Source of the DNA: Niastella soli
GTDB taxonomy: Bacteria > Bacteroidota > Bacteroidia > Chitinophagales > Chitinophagaceae
Reading direction: 5' to 3'
DNA: 64,000 bases
Assembly: GCF_017742245.1 (NCBI RefSeq)
Contig: NZ_JAGHKO010000024.1
Span: 475,434 to 539,433 of the forward strand
The notes under the pieces were generated by a model. That model saw only the letters and a program-made list of their open reading frames with translations, was not told the origin of the DNA and did not search any database. The translations under genes and the position numbers were made by a program. Below are positions 8,767 through 16,962 of this stretch, in pieces (position 1 is the stretch's first letter; the number at the start of each line of letters is the position of its first letter).

Positions 8767-9087
8767 ATGCCCGGCTTTTTACTTCATGTGGGAGCTACCG
8801 TACTGTGCGCACACGGCGGACAGGCCCAACCGACCGTACCCAACCCGCGGGTTACAGTAAGTGGCCAGCCTGTTGTTACACAGACAAGCCCTTATATCAT
8901 TGCCGCCTGTCCCTTCAACGTTTCCGGCTCACCGGTCCCCTGCGTTACGGCCCAATGGATAACGGCTGCAACCCGAATCACCTCCAACGGAATGCCCCTT
9001 TTATTGCTGGATAGCCAGGCCATCTGTGCACCCAATGGCACTCCATTAACAATCACGGTAACACAAACAAGGGCAACCGGCATGTGA
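8767..9087 (+). CDS. PAAR-like spike-tip protein
   Basis: A 106-residue protein fitting the PAAR-like tips of eCIS (Afp10/Pvc10 position). It begins with a small hydrophobic strand and an H-V-G-A-T-V-L-C-A-H-G-G loop, has many Pro-Thr-Val turns, and Cys/His residues are spaced through the chain (C-A-H-G-G near 17-21, A-A-C-P near 46, P-C-V-T near 58, A-I-C-A near 88). A metal-binding sharpened tip is the expected role. It lies directly after the spike gene and overlaps the gp25 gene. Confidence 0.85.
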   Translation: MPGFLLHVGATVLCAHGGQAQPTVPNPRVTVSGQPVVTQTSPYIIAACPFNVSGSPVPCVTAQWITAATRITSNGMPLLLLDSQAICAPNGTPLTITVTQTRATGM

Positions 9088-9440
9088 GTATGAATATCAA
9101 ATTTCCTTATCAGTTTAATACCGAAGGGCGCACTGCCTCCACAGACGATAACACGCATATCCGTGATATGATCGAGCAATTGCTATTCACCACACCTGGT
9201 GAACGTGTTAACCGGCCCACCTTTGGCTGCGGGTTGTTACAATTGGTGTTTCAACCAAACAGCAATGAGTTGACCGCCACTATTCATTTTTTGATACAAG
9301 GATCTTTACAGCAATGGCTGGGAGATCTGATTGAAGTAAATACTGTGGATGTTCAGCATGAAGAAGCAACATTGCAAATCACTATTATTTATACGGTACG
9401 ACGTACCAGCCAGCGTCAAATCGCTCAATTTACACGTTAA
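9084..9440 (+). CDS. gp25-like baseplate wedge protein
   Basis: A 118-residue member of the GPW/gp25 family. It shows the characteristic N-terminal loop, the T-T-P-G-E-R-V-N-R-P-x-F-G-C-G-L motif around residues 32-47 (family form: x-T-x-x-G-E-R-x-x-x-x-x-F-G) and a C-terminal L-Q-I-T-I-I-Y-T-V strand. It links sheath to baseplate wedge in phage T4, T6SS and eCIS. Two starts are possible: GTG at 9084, which overlaps the previous stop, and ATG at 9090; they differ by two residues. Confidence 0.93.
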   Translation: MSMNIKFPYQFNTEGRTASTDDNTHIRDMIEQLLFTTPGERVNRPTFGCGLLQLVFQPNSNELTATIHFLIQGSLQQWLGDLIEVNTVDVQHEEATLQITIIYTVRRTSQRQIAQFTR

Positions 9441-9443
9441 GAA

Positions 9444-12053
9444 ATGAATTACTTCTGTTGTTCTGATACAAGGAGAAATACCATTCGGGACCATCCCTAC
9501 TTAAACGGCATTGATTATGTTGAAGTACTGGATAATGAATCTGACCCATACCATGAACGACAAACTACGCTTTTCGTTCATTTTCTTAAATCATTGCATC
9601 CTGGCACCCTTAACATTTCCAACCTGAAAATAGAAGGGGGTGAAAGAATAAAAAATATTAAGGTCGTTAGTATAGCGGCTGAAAATGAAGCCTATTATCC
9701 GCTGTCGCCGCCAACGGAAGAACAAAACGTGTTGATGGTAAAAGTGTCTGAAGCAGGAGATTTTTCTACCTATACGTTGCGTTTGGTAAAGGACAGGCGG
9801 AACGACGCTCCGCCTGATGGCTTCGATACCGTTCTTTCTACTGTTGATTTTTCATTTAAAGTATTATGCCCGGGCGATTTTGATTGTAAACCGGCATGTA
9901 GTTGCCCAACGGAGCCAAAGTCCTCGCCGCAGATCAATTACCTCGCTAAAGACTATACGAGTTTTCGGCAGCTGATGCTGGACCGGATGGCATTGCTGCT
10001 GCCCGGTTGGAAAGAACGCAATGCAGCTGACATAGGTATTGTTCTGGTTGAACTCCTGGCTTATACAGCTGATTATTTAAGTTATCGCCAGGATGCCATT
10101 GCCACAGAAGCTTACCTGGAAACAGCACGAAAGCGGATCTCGATAAAGCGGCATGCCCGGCTGGTAGATTATTTTATGCATGACGGTTGTAACGGAAGGG
10201 CATGGTTGCATGTTCAGGTGCCACCTGAAGTTAACGGATTGGAATTTAAAAAAGGGCAGGGCAGCGACATCACCAAAATTTTAACCAGGGTAGAAGAGTT
10301 ACCTGCTGTCATCAGGCCAGATTCTCCGGAATTTGAAAAAGCCATGAACGCAGAAGCAAAGGTTTTCGAACTAATGCATGATATCACACTGCATGCTGCT
10401 CACAATGAAATGACATTTTATACCTGGTGCGGAAAAAACTGTTGCCTGCCCAAAGGTGCAACCAGCGCTACCATACGTGGCAGCTTTCCCCATCTGAAGC
10501 CTGGCAATATCCTGGTCCTTGCCGAAAAAAAAGGACCGGAGACCGGAATGCCAGAAGATGCCGATCCTCTTCATCGTCATGCAGTACGATTAACAAAGGT
10601 GACACAATTATACGACCTGGCTTGTGACGAAATACCTGGCTCTCCCTTGTATAGCTCACCACTGTATGGTTCACCTCCACATTATTTCCCCGTTACAAAA
10701 ATTCAATGGGCGCAGGAAGACGCACTACCGTTTCCACTTTGCATTTCTACACCCAGCGGTGAACAGGATGTTAGTGTTGCCCTGGGTAACATCGTCCTGG
10801 TGGACCATGGACATACCATAGTGGATGAAAAGAAAAGTTCGCTCCAGCCTTTTGTAGTACCAGATATAACTACAACGTTCGTAACCGATACCGGGAATGA
10901 CTGTAACCATTGTGAACCAGAAGAGCGAACGCCGGTGCTTCCCCGTTTTCGCCCCAGACTGGTCAATGGCCCGCTTACCTATGCTGCGCCATTTGACCTG
11001 GGTATGGAACCGATTTCCGCTGCTGCATTAATAAAATCGGAGGTGCAGTTGGCGATACCTGTCATTACCCTTCATGAAACAGCAGCAGGAGGTAGCGTAC
11101 CTGACAGTCAGGTGTGGAAGCCAAAACTCGACCTCCTGAACAGCGCCTCCAATGCAAAGGAATTTACAGTGGAACAGGAATCTAATGGCATCGCTTACAT
11201 CCGCTTTGGCGACAACAAACAGGGGGCAAGGCCGGCATCGGGCACGCAGCTTTTTGCCAGCTGTCGTATAGGTAATGGCATAAATGGAAACGTTGGTGCC
11301 AACACATTGGCACATATTGTCACCAATGATGCAGCTGTGATTGCCGGTTTGCAGCAGGAGGTTGTAGTATGGAACCCGCTGGCTGCACAGGGTGGTACGG
11401 AAGCCGAAACGATAGCAGAAGTGAAACAATATGCACCCGTGGCATTCCGCCGCCAGGAACGGGCTGTTACTGCAGCCGACTATGAAGAATTTGCCCGGCG
11501 ATGTAATGCAGACGTACAAAAAGCAGCGGCTACTTTCCGTTGGACAGGTAGCTGGAAAACCGTCTTTTTATCTATTGACCGGTTCGGTGGGCGGGAAGTA
11601 GATCCAGGTTTTGAAAAGGATTTACGAACCTGCCTCGAAAAATACCGCCTGGCCGGATTTGATCTGGAGATTGATGTGCCCATCTATGTTTCGCTGGAAT
11701 TAAACATGGAGGTTTGTGTTCATCCCCAATATATCGCCGGTGATGTAAAGAAAGCTTTGTGGGTATTATTTAGCAACCAAATGCTTCCCGATGGCCAACC
11801 GGGCGTTTTTCATCCCAATAACTTCAGTTTTGGGCAACCAGTGTATTTAAGCCGGCTCTATGCTGCTGCACAGTCTACGCCGGGTGTGCTCTCTGTAAAG
11901 ATCACCAGGTTTCAACGACAGGGATTGGATAACAGCGATGCACGGTCGGCAGGTAGACTAAAAATAGGAAGACGCGAAATAGCCCGGCTGGATAATGATC
12001 CTGATTTCCCTGAGCGGGGTGTATTTAGATTGACCATGCTGGGTGGCCGTTAG
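9444..12053 (+). CDS. baseplate J/gp6-like wedge protein 1
   Basis: An 869-residue 'putative baseplate assembly protein' of the gp6/baseplate-J type (Afp11/Pvc11 position). N-terminal residues 1-150 are a beta-rich cap with a Cys cluster (C-C-S near 5, C-K-P-A-C-S-C near 150). The family core starts at I-N-Y-L-A-K-D-Y-T-S-F-R-Q-L-M-L-D-R and continues through the helical E-L-L-A-Y-T-A-D-Y-L-S-Y-R-Q-D-A segment near residue 210. The C-terminal J-domain has R-R-Q-E-R-A-V-T-A-A-D-Y-E-E-F-A near 675, a conserved gp6/J signature. It starts 3 bp after gp25. Confidence 0.92.
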   Translation: MNYFCCSDTRRNTIRDHPYLNGIDYVEVLDNESDPYHERQTTLFVHFLKSLHPGTLNISNLKIEGGERIKNIKVVSIAAENEAYYPLSPPTEEQNVLMVKVSEAGDFSTYTLRLVKDRRNDAPPDGFDTVLSTVDFSFKVLCPGDFDCKPACSCPTEPKSSPQINYLAKDYTSFRQLMLDRMALLLPGWKERNAADIGIVLVELLAYTADYLSYRQDAIATEAYLETARKRISIKRHARLVDYFMHDGCNGRAWLHVQVPPEVNGLEFKKGQGSDITKILTRVEELPAVIRPDSPEFEKAMNAEAKVFELMHDITLHAAHNEMTFYTWCGKNCCLPKGATSATIRGSFPHLKPGNILVLAEKKGPETGMPEDADPLHRHAVRLTKVTQLYDLACDEIPGSPLYSSPLYGSPPHYFPVTKIQWAQEDALPFPLCISTPSGEQDVSVALGNIVLVDHGHTIVDEKKSSLQPFVVPDITTTFVTDTGNDCNHCEPEERTPVLPRFRPRLVNGPLTYAAPFDLGMEPISAAALIKSEVQLAIPVITLHETAAGGSVPDSQVWKPKLDLLNSASNAKEFTVEQESNGIAYIRFGDNKQGARPASGTQLFASCRIGNGINGNVGANTLAHIVTNDAAVIAGLQQEVVVWNPLAAQGGTEAETIAEVKQYAPVAFRRQERAVTAADYEEFARRCNADVQKAAATFRWTGSWKTVFLSIDRFGGREVDPGFEKDLRTCLEKYRLAGFDLEIDVPIYVSLELNMEVCVHPQYIAGDVKKALWVLFSNQMLPDGQPGVFHPNNFSFGQPVYLSRLYAAAQSTPGVLSVKITRFQRQGLDNSDARSAGRLKIGRREIARLDNDPDFPERGVFRLTMLGGR

Positions 12054-12076
12054 TTAAAACAATAAAGCAAATATCA

Positions 12077-14767
12077 ATGCAAAGTCAGAATGCTTGTGGC
12101 TGTTGTGAAGGACTGTCAGTTGAGGTGCCTGTGCAGGTGTATAACCGGCCAGGCTTAAAAGCCATTACATACAGGGTAGGAACGCATGCTCAATTCAAAG
12201 AAAGTTTATTAGCGCAACTTACAATTTCAAGACTTCGGGCTTTACGGGAATTAACAACAAGAAATAACGACGACTTTACCATTGCTGTTCTGGATGCGTG
12301 GGCAACGGTTGCCGATGTGCTCACTTTTTATCAGGAACGCATTGCCAATGAATTGTATTTGGACACTGCCACAGAAGAATTTTCCATTGTTCAACTGGCC
12401 CGGTTAATTGGCTATCAACTTAGACCCGGTGTTGCAGCCGGCACCTGTCTTGCTTTTACATTGGATGAAAACACAACGGGGCCATTAACGAATCCTGATA
12501 GCGGTAATAACAGCAAGCCAACACCTCCGCCATTGACAATTGAAGCCGGAATAAAAGTGCAAAGTGTACCCGGACCGGGAGAAGAAGCGCAGCTTTTTGA
12601 GACGGTAGAAAAAATAGAGGCCCGCGCTGAATGGAATAGTATCAGACCAGTATTGACCCAGACGCCCCATTCCATTGATGCGAGTAAGATCATAGTTGTC
12701 ACTGGCGCAAACAATGACCTGAAAACAGGAGATGTAGTGCTGATCCTTAAACAGGGAAGGACTGACAATGCCCTGTTAAAAAGGGTCCTGAATGTAATTC
12801 CCAACGATGAGTCAAAAACCACCTCGCTTTTTCTGGATACAGCAGCAACCCAGCCTTCCTTTATCCTGCCTGCATTAACAGTTACCGGTAACATCGCTGC
12901 CTATTCTGCAAAAGTTCCTTTAAGCAGCGAGGTCGTAGATGACATTATCAGTAAAACCTGGAGAAGTGAAGAGCTCGCTGTTTTAATAAACACCCAGGGC
13001 TGGCCGGAGGATGAATTAAAAAAAAGTATTGAAAAAAAGTTAGCCAGGCCACCAGCTGTAGATGATAGTATTTTTGTATTTCGCAAACGGACGGCTGTTT
13101 TTGGGCATAATGCACTTAAACAACCAGGTTATACCAATGGGGTGCCCGATTTACCGTCTGCCTGGACCGACTGGCCGTTGAATGAAGTGGAAGGTAAAAT
13201 TCACCTCGATGCTGTATATGAACAGGTGTTGCCAGGCAGTTATATAGCTATTCAAAGATCATCAGATGCACTCGATGGCATCACAACGGTTTTTCAGGGC
13301 ACTGAAGTGGATCATCGCCCACGCACTGAGTATGGAATAAGTGCAAAATCAACTGTTATTACCATCCCAGCCGATGATCCATGGTGGGATACCGATCTTA
13401 ATGACCTTGCCGCTATTCGCGGTGTCATCGTATACGCACAGTCGGTACCATTAACCCTTGCAGCATCTTCTGTTAATGATGAGGTGAGCGGGGATCTTAT
13501 TATGCTCGACCGGCTTTATTCTGGCTTGAAACAGGGTCAAAAGATCATTTTATCGGGCGATCGGACCGATCTCATTGGCACGCAAGCCAGTGAGCTTAGG
13601 ACCCTGAAAGAAATACTGGTAGTAAAGGGTATAACTGTTATTAAATTCGATAAGCCATTATCATGGAAATACGTTCGGGGCAGCGTGAAAATAAACGCAA
13701 ATGTTGCCGCTGCTACCCATGGAGAAACGGTTAAAGAAATTTTGGGAAGCGGCGACGCTACCCGGTCATTTCAGCAATTTACGCTGAAACAACTGCCATT
13801 GACCTTTGTTAGTGCAACAACTCCATCGGGCATCTCATCAACACTCGAGATCCGCGTCAACGATCTTTTATGGAAAGAAGTGCCTTCTTTGTATGATCAT
13901 GGACCCAACGACCATATTTACATCACCCGGCAAGACGACCAGCAAAGGACTACCGTGATCTTTGGCGATGGGAAGAACGGGGCACGATTGCCGTCAGGAC
14001 CCGACAACATCAAAGCTACTTACCGAAAAGGGATTGGGGTAAGTGGACTATTAAAGCCCGATAAACTTTCTCAACTGCTAACCCGGCCATTAGGTATAAA
14101 AGGGGTGACTAATTCAATAAGTGCCACCGGCGCAGCTGATCCCGAACGGCTGGAACATGCCAGACAAAATGCGACACTTACCATTTTTACGCTTGGTCGC
14201 ATTGTTTCCCTGAAAGATTACGAAGATTTTGCCCGTGCTTTTGCCGGGATCTCAAAAGCCATCGCTACCTGGGTATGGACCGGACAGAAAAGATCGGTAC
14301 ACCTGACAGTTGCCGGGTATGATGGCGCAACCATTGATCCGGCGGGCGCACTATATGAGAACCTCTCTGCAGCAATAGCGGCATCGGGCATACCTGAGGT
14401 ATTAGTGATCATTGAATCTTATCAGCCACGGTTCTTTTGCGTGACTGCGGGGATACTGGTACACCCTGATTATCTTCCCGAATTAGTGCTGGCATTAGTA
14501 AAACAAAAATTGCAGGAACAATTTTCCTTTGAGCAACGCAATTTTGGACAGCCTGTTGTGTATAGTGAGGTGATCGCAGTAATGCAACAGGTGGAAGGCG
14601 TAACAGCTGTAGATATCGATGATTGGTATCGGTTAGACCAGGCGCCCAATGGCCCTGAAAAAGCGAGGATCGATGCGAAAACTACCAGATCTGGCAGCGA
14701 CAATCCTTTTGCCGCCGAATTACTTACCATTGACCCTAATTCCATCAATCTGCATTTAATGTTATGA
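12077..14767 (+). CDS. baseplate J/gp6-like wedge protein 2
   Basis: An 896-residue paralogue of the previous gene. It carries the same N-terminal helical core (I-A-V-L-D-A-W-A-T-V-A-D-V-L-T-F-Y-Q-E-R at residues 72-91, A-R-L-I-G-Y-Q-L-R-P-G-V near 120) and the same C-terminal J-domain signature (L-G-R-I-V-S-L-K-D-Y-E-D-F-A-R-A near 710). A long beta-rich insertion lies between them. Two such proteins per locus correspond to the Afp11/Afp12 pair that forms heterodimeric baseplate wedges. The stop overlaps the next start (ATGTTATGA context). Confidence 0.9.
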   Translation: MQSQNACGCCEGLSVEVPVQVYNRPGLKAITYRVGTHAQFKESLLAQLTISRLRALRELTTRNNDDFTIAVLDAWATVADVLTFYQERIANELYLDTATEEFSIVQLARLIGYQLRPGVAAGTCLAFTLDENTTGPLTNPDSGNNSKPTPPPLTIEAGIKVQSVPGPGEEAQLFETVEKIEARAEWNSIRPVLTQTPHSIDASKIIVVTGANNDLKTGDVVLILKQGRTDNALLKRVLNVIPNDESKTTSLFLDTAATQPSFILPALTVTGNIAAYSAKVPLSSEVVDDIISKTWRSEELAVLINTQGWPEDELKKSIEKKLARPPAVDDSIFVFRKRTAVFGHNALKQPGYTNGVPDLPSAWTDWPLNEVEGKIHLDAVYEQVLPGSYIAIQRSSDALDGITTVFQGTEVDHRPRTEYGISAKSTVITIPADDPWWDTDLNDLAAIRGVIVYAQSVPLTLAASSVNDEVSGDLIMLDRLYSGLKQGQKIILSGDRTDLIGTQASELRTLKEILVVKGITVIKFDKPLSWKYVRGSVKINANVAAATHGETVKEILGSGDATRSFQQFTLKQLPLTFVSATTPSGISSTLEIRVNDLLWKEVPSLYDHGPNDHIYITRQDDQQRTTVIFGDGKNGARLPSGPDNIKATYRKGIGVSGLLKPDKLSQLLTRPLGIKGVTNSISATGAADPERLEHARQNATLTIFTLGRIVSLKDYEDFARAFAGISKAIATWVWTGQKRSVHLTVAGYDGATIDPAGALYENLSAAIAASGIPEVLVIIESYQPRFFCVTAGILVHPDYLPELVLALVKQKLQEQFSFEQRNFGQPVVYSEVIAVMQQVEGVTAVDIDDWYRLDQAPNGPEKARIDAKTTRSGSDNPFAAELLTIDPNSINLHLML

Positions 14768-16932
14768 GTTTTGACAAAAAAAAGCTGTATGAATTACTGC
14801 CTGCCTTGTATCGCCTGCGCGATAATGAGATAGGCAAAAGAATGCTGTCTCCCGAAGAAATAAGGTCGATAGAAGAGCTTGCTGCAGATCCTGATGAACT
14901 TATACAAGGACCGCTTAAGTCTTTACTTACTATTATCGCCGGGCAAATAGCCGACCTGGAGGAAAATCTGGAGCAATTGTACGATGACCAGTTTATTGAA
15001 ACGTGTGCAGAATGGGCTGTTTCATATATCGGACAACTGGTAGGAACAAGGCCGTTGATCTCCATACCCGATTCATCATTCAGCCAGCGGGCCGAAGTGG
15101 CCAACACCATCGGTTACCGCCGGCGTAAGGGCACGGCCTCCGTTATTGAACAACTGGCCCGGGATGTAACCAATTGGGATGCTAATGTGGTGGAATATTT
15201 TCAGGTATTGGCAACCACGCAATACATGAACCATATAAGACCTGAAAATCTCTCTGTTGCCAGTCTCAGGAACGGTGAAATGCTGGAATACTCCAATACA
15301 CCCTTCGATAAAATTGCACATACAGCCGATGTACGATCGATAGAAAAAAAAAGGGGCAAATATAACATTCAAAACATTGGCATCTTTCTGTGGCGACTGA
15401 AAAGCTTTTCATTGACGCATTCTCCGGCCTGTAAAATTGATGATTACCGGTATTGTTTCAATCCGATTGGGATAGATCAGCAACTGTATAATTTACCTGA
15501 AACAGAAAATACTATTACGCATTTGGCAGCACCGGTAAATGTACCGATGCCGATTAGCCGCAGAACATTAGCCAATCACCTGGAAACGTATTATGGGAAG
15601 GATAAGGACGGAAAAGTGAAAAGCATGCTCATTTACCAGGATGGTCATGAAGTATTGCCCGATGAAACAACCTCCACAAAGCTGCAGGACCTGATAACAG
15701 TAGGTAACCTCAGCGATGTATTGGACGAATACGGTGTAATAACCGGTTGGGCGCATACACCTGAAAATACAATTTGTATTGACCCGGTTTTGGGCCGTAT
15801 TGCATTTCCCACATCAAAACCGCCACCCGGCGATGTTCATACTACGTTCTATTATGGCTTTAGTGCAGACATGGGAGGTGGTGAATATGGCCGTGCCAAC
15901 AGTTTTACAAAAGACGAACCGCAAAAAAGGGTTATTAAAGTTACTGCCGGTGATCAAACCATTCAGGGAGCATTGGACCAACTTGTTCAAACCGGGGGTG
16001 TGGTGGAGGTACATGATAACGAATATTATTTTGAAAACCTTCTTATCAGAGTGGCTGAAGGGAAAACTATTGAAATTCGTGCAGCAGATAAAAACAGGCC
16101 TGTTTTGGTGTTAGACGGGGAAATACTGATTGAAGCGGAAGAAAATGCCACCGTCATATTGAATGGATTGCTAATTAGCGGTGGCCGCATCCGCATGCCA
16201 TTGCAAACACAGCATGGCAAACCAAATAAACCTGAATTACTGCGTGTATTGCATTGCACCTTGCTTCCGGGCCCTCTTCGCTCCATTCGCACCGTGGCGG
16301 CTCAACCTTCCATGCCAAGAATAATAGTGGAATGTGCGGGTACAGTTGTCGAATTGGATAAAACGATCTCCGGAGCGCTAAGAATAGCTGAAGATGCTAA
16401 AGTATCTGTAACCAACAGCATCATTCAGGCAAACGATGAATTTTCCGTTGCCTATTCAGGGTTTACAGATAAAGAACCCGGTGGCGTACTTCGTGTCGAA
16501 AACAGCACCATAATTGGTAAAGTGTATACCCGTATTATGGAAATGGCCTCCAATAGTATTTTTATTGCAAGCCTTAAGCAATCCGAAAGCTGGCCTTCCC
16601 CTGTAAGGGCTCAAAGGCTCCAACAAGGTTGTATCCGTTTTTCTTATCTTCCTCCGGGTTCTAAACTTCCCCGGCCATTTCACTGCCAGCCGTCATCACC
16701 GGCAATGGCCGGCCGTGTACACCCTGTATTTACTTCCTTACAGTATGGCGATGCCGGGTATTGCCAGCTTAGCAGGCATTGTGCAATGGAGATAACAACG
16801 GGTGCAGATGATGAAGCAGAAATGGGCACTTTTCATGACTTACATCAACCGCAACGGATAGCCAATCTTACAACCCGGCTGGATGAATACCTGCGGTTTG
16901 GATTGGCGGCAGGGATCTTTTATGCATCTTAA
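14764..16932 (+). CDS. tail protein I-like baseplate protein with beta-helix C-terminus
   Basis: A 722-residue protein. Residues 1-150 match phage tail protein I (gpI) style: L-Y-E-L-L-P-A-L-Y-R-L-R-D at the start, D-Q-F-I-E-T-C-A-E-W-A-V-S-Y-I-G near 75, and Y-R-R-R-K-G-T-A-S-V-I-E-Q-L-A near 118. Residues about 380-600 show short repeating strands with I-x-V-x and N/G turns, typical of a right-handed beta-helix. The gene probably supplies a fibre-attachment or peripheral wedge protein. It is longer than simple gpI proteins because of the helix extension. Confidence 0.85.
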   Translation: MSFDKKKLYELLPALYRLRDNEIGKRMLSPEEIRSIEELAADPDELIQGPLKSLLTIIAGQIADLEENLEQLYDDQFIETCAEWAVSYIGQLVGTRPLISIPDSSFSQRAEVANTIGYRRRKGTASVIEQLARDVTNWDANVVEYFQVLATTQYMNHIRPENLSVASLRNGEMLEYSNTPFDKIAHTADVRSIEKKRGKYNIQNIGIFLWRLKSFSLTHSPACKIDDYRYCFNPIGIDQQLYNLPETENTITHLAAPVNVPMPISRRTLANHLETYYGKDKDGKVKSMLIYQDGHEVLPDETTSTKLQDLITVGNLSDVLDEYGVITGWAHTPENTICIDPVLGRIAFPTSKPPPGDVHTTFYYGFSADMGGGEYGRANSFTKDEPQKRVIKVTAGDQTIQGALDQLVQTGGVVEVHDNEYYFENLLIRVAEGKTIEIRAADKNRPVLVLDGEILIEAEENATVILNGLLISGGRIRMPLQTQHGKPNKPELLRVLHCTLLPGPLRSIRTVAAQPSMPRIIVECAGTVVELDKTISGALRIAEDAKVSVTNSIIQANDEFSVAYSGFTDKEPGGVLRVENSTIIGKVYTRIMEMASNSIFIASLKQSESWPSPVRAQRLQQGCIRFSYLPPGSKLPRPFHCQPSSPAMAGRVHPVFTSLQYGDAGYCQLSRHCAMEITTGADDEAEMGTFHDLHQPQRIANLTTRLDEYLRFGLAAGIFYAS

Positions 16933-16962
16933 ATAAAAACTCAATAACAGGAGAAATTAAAA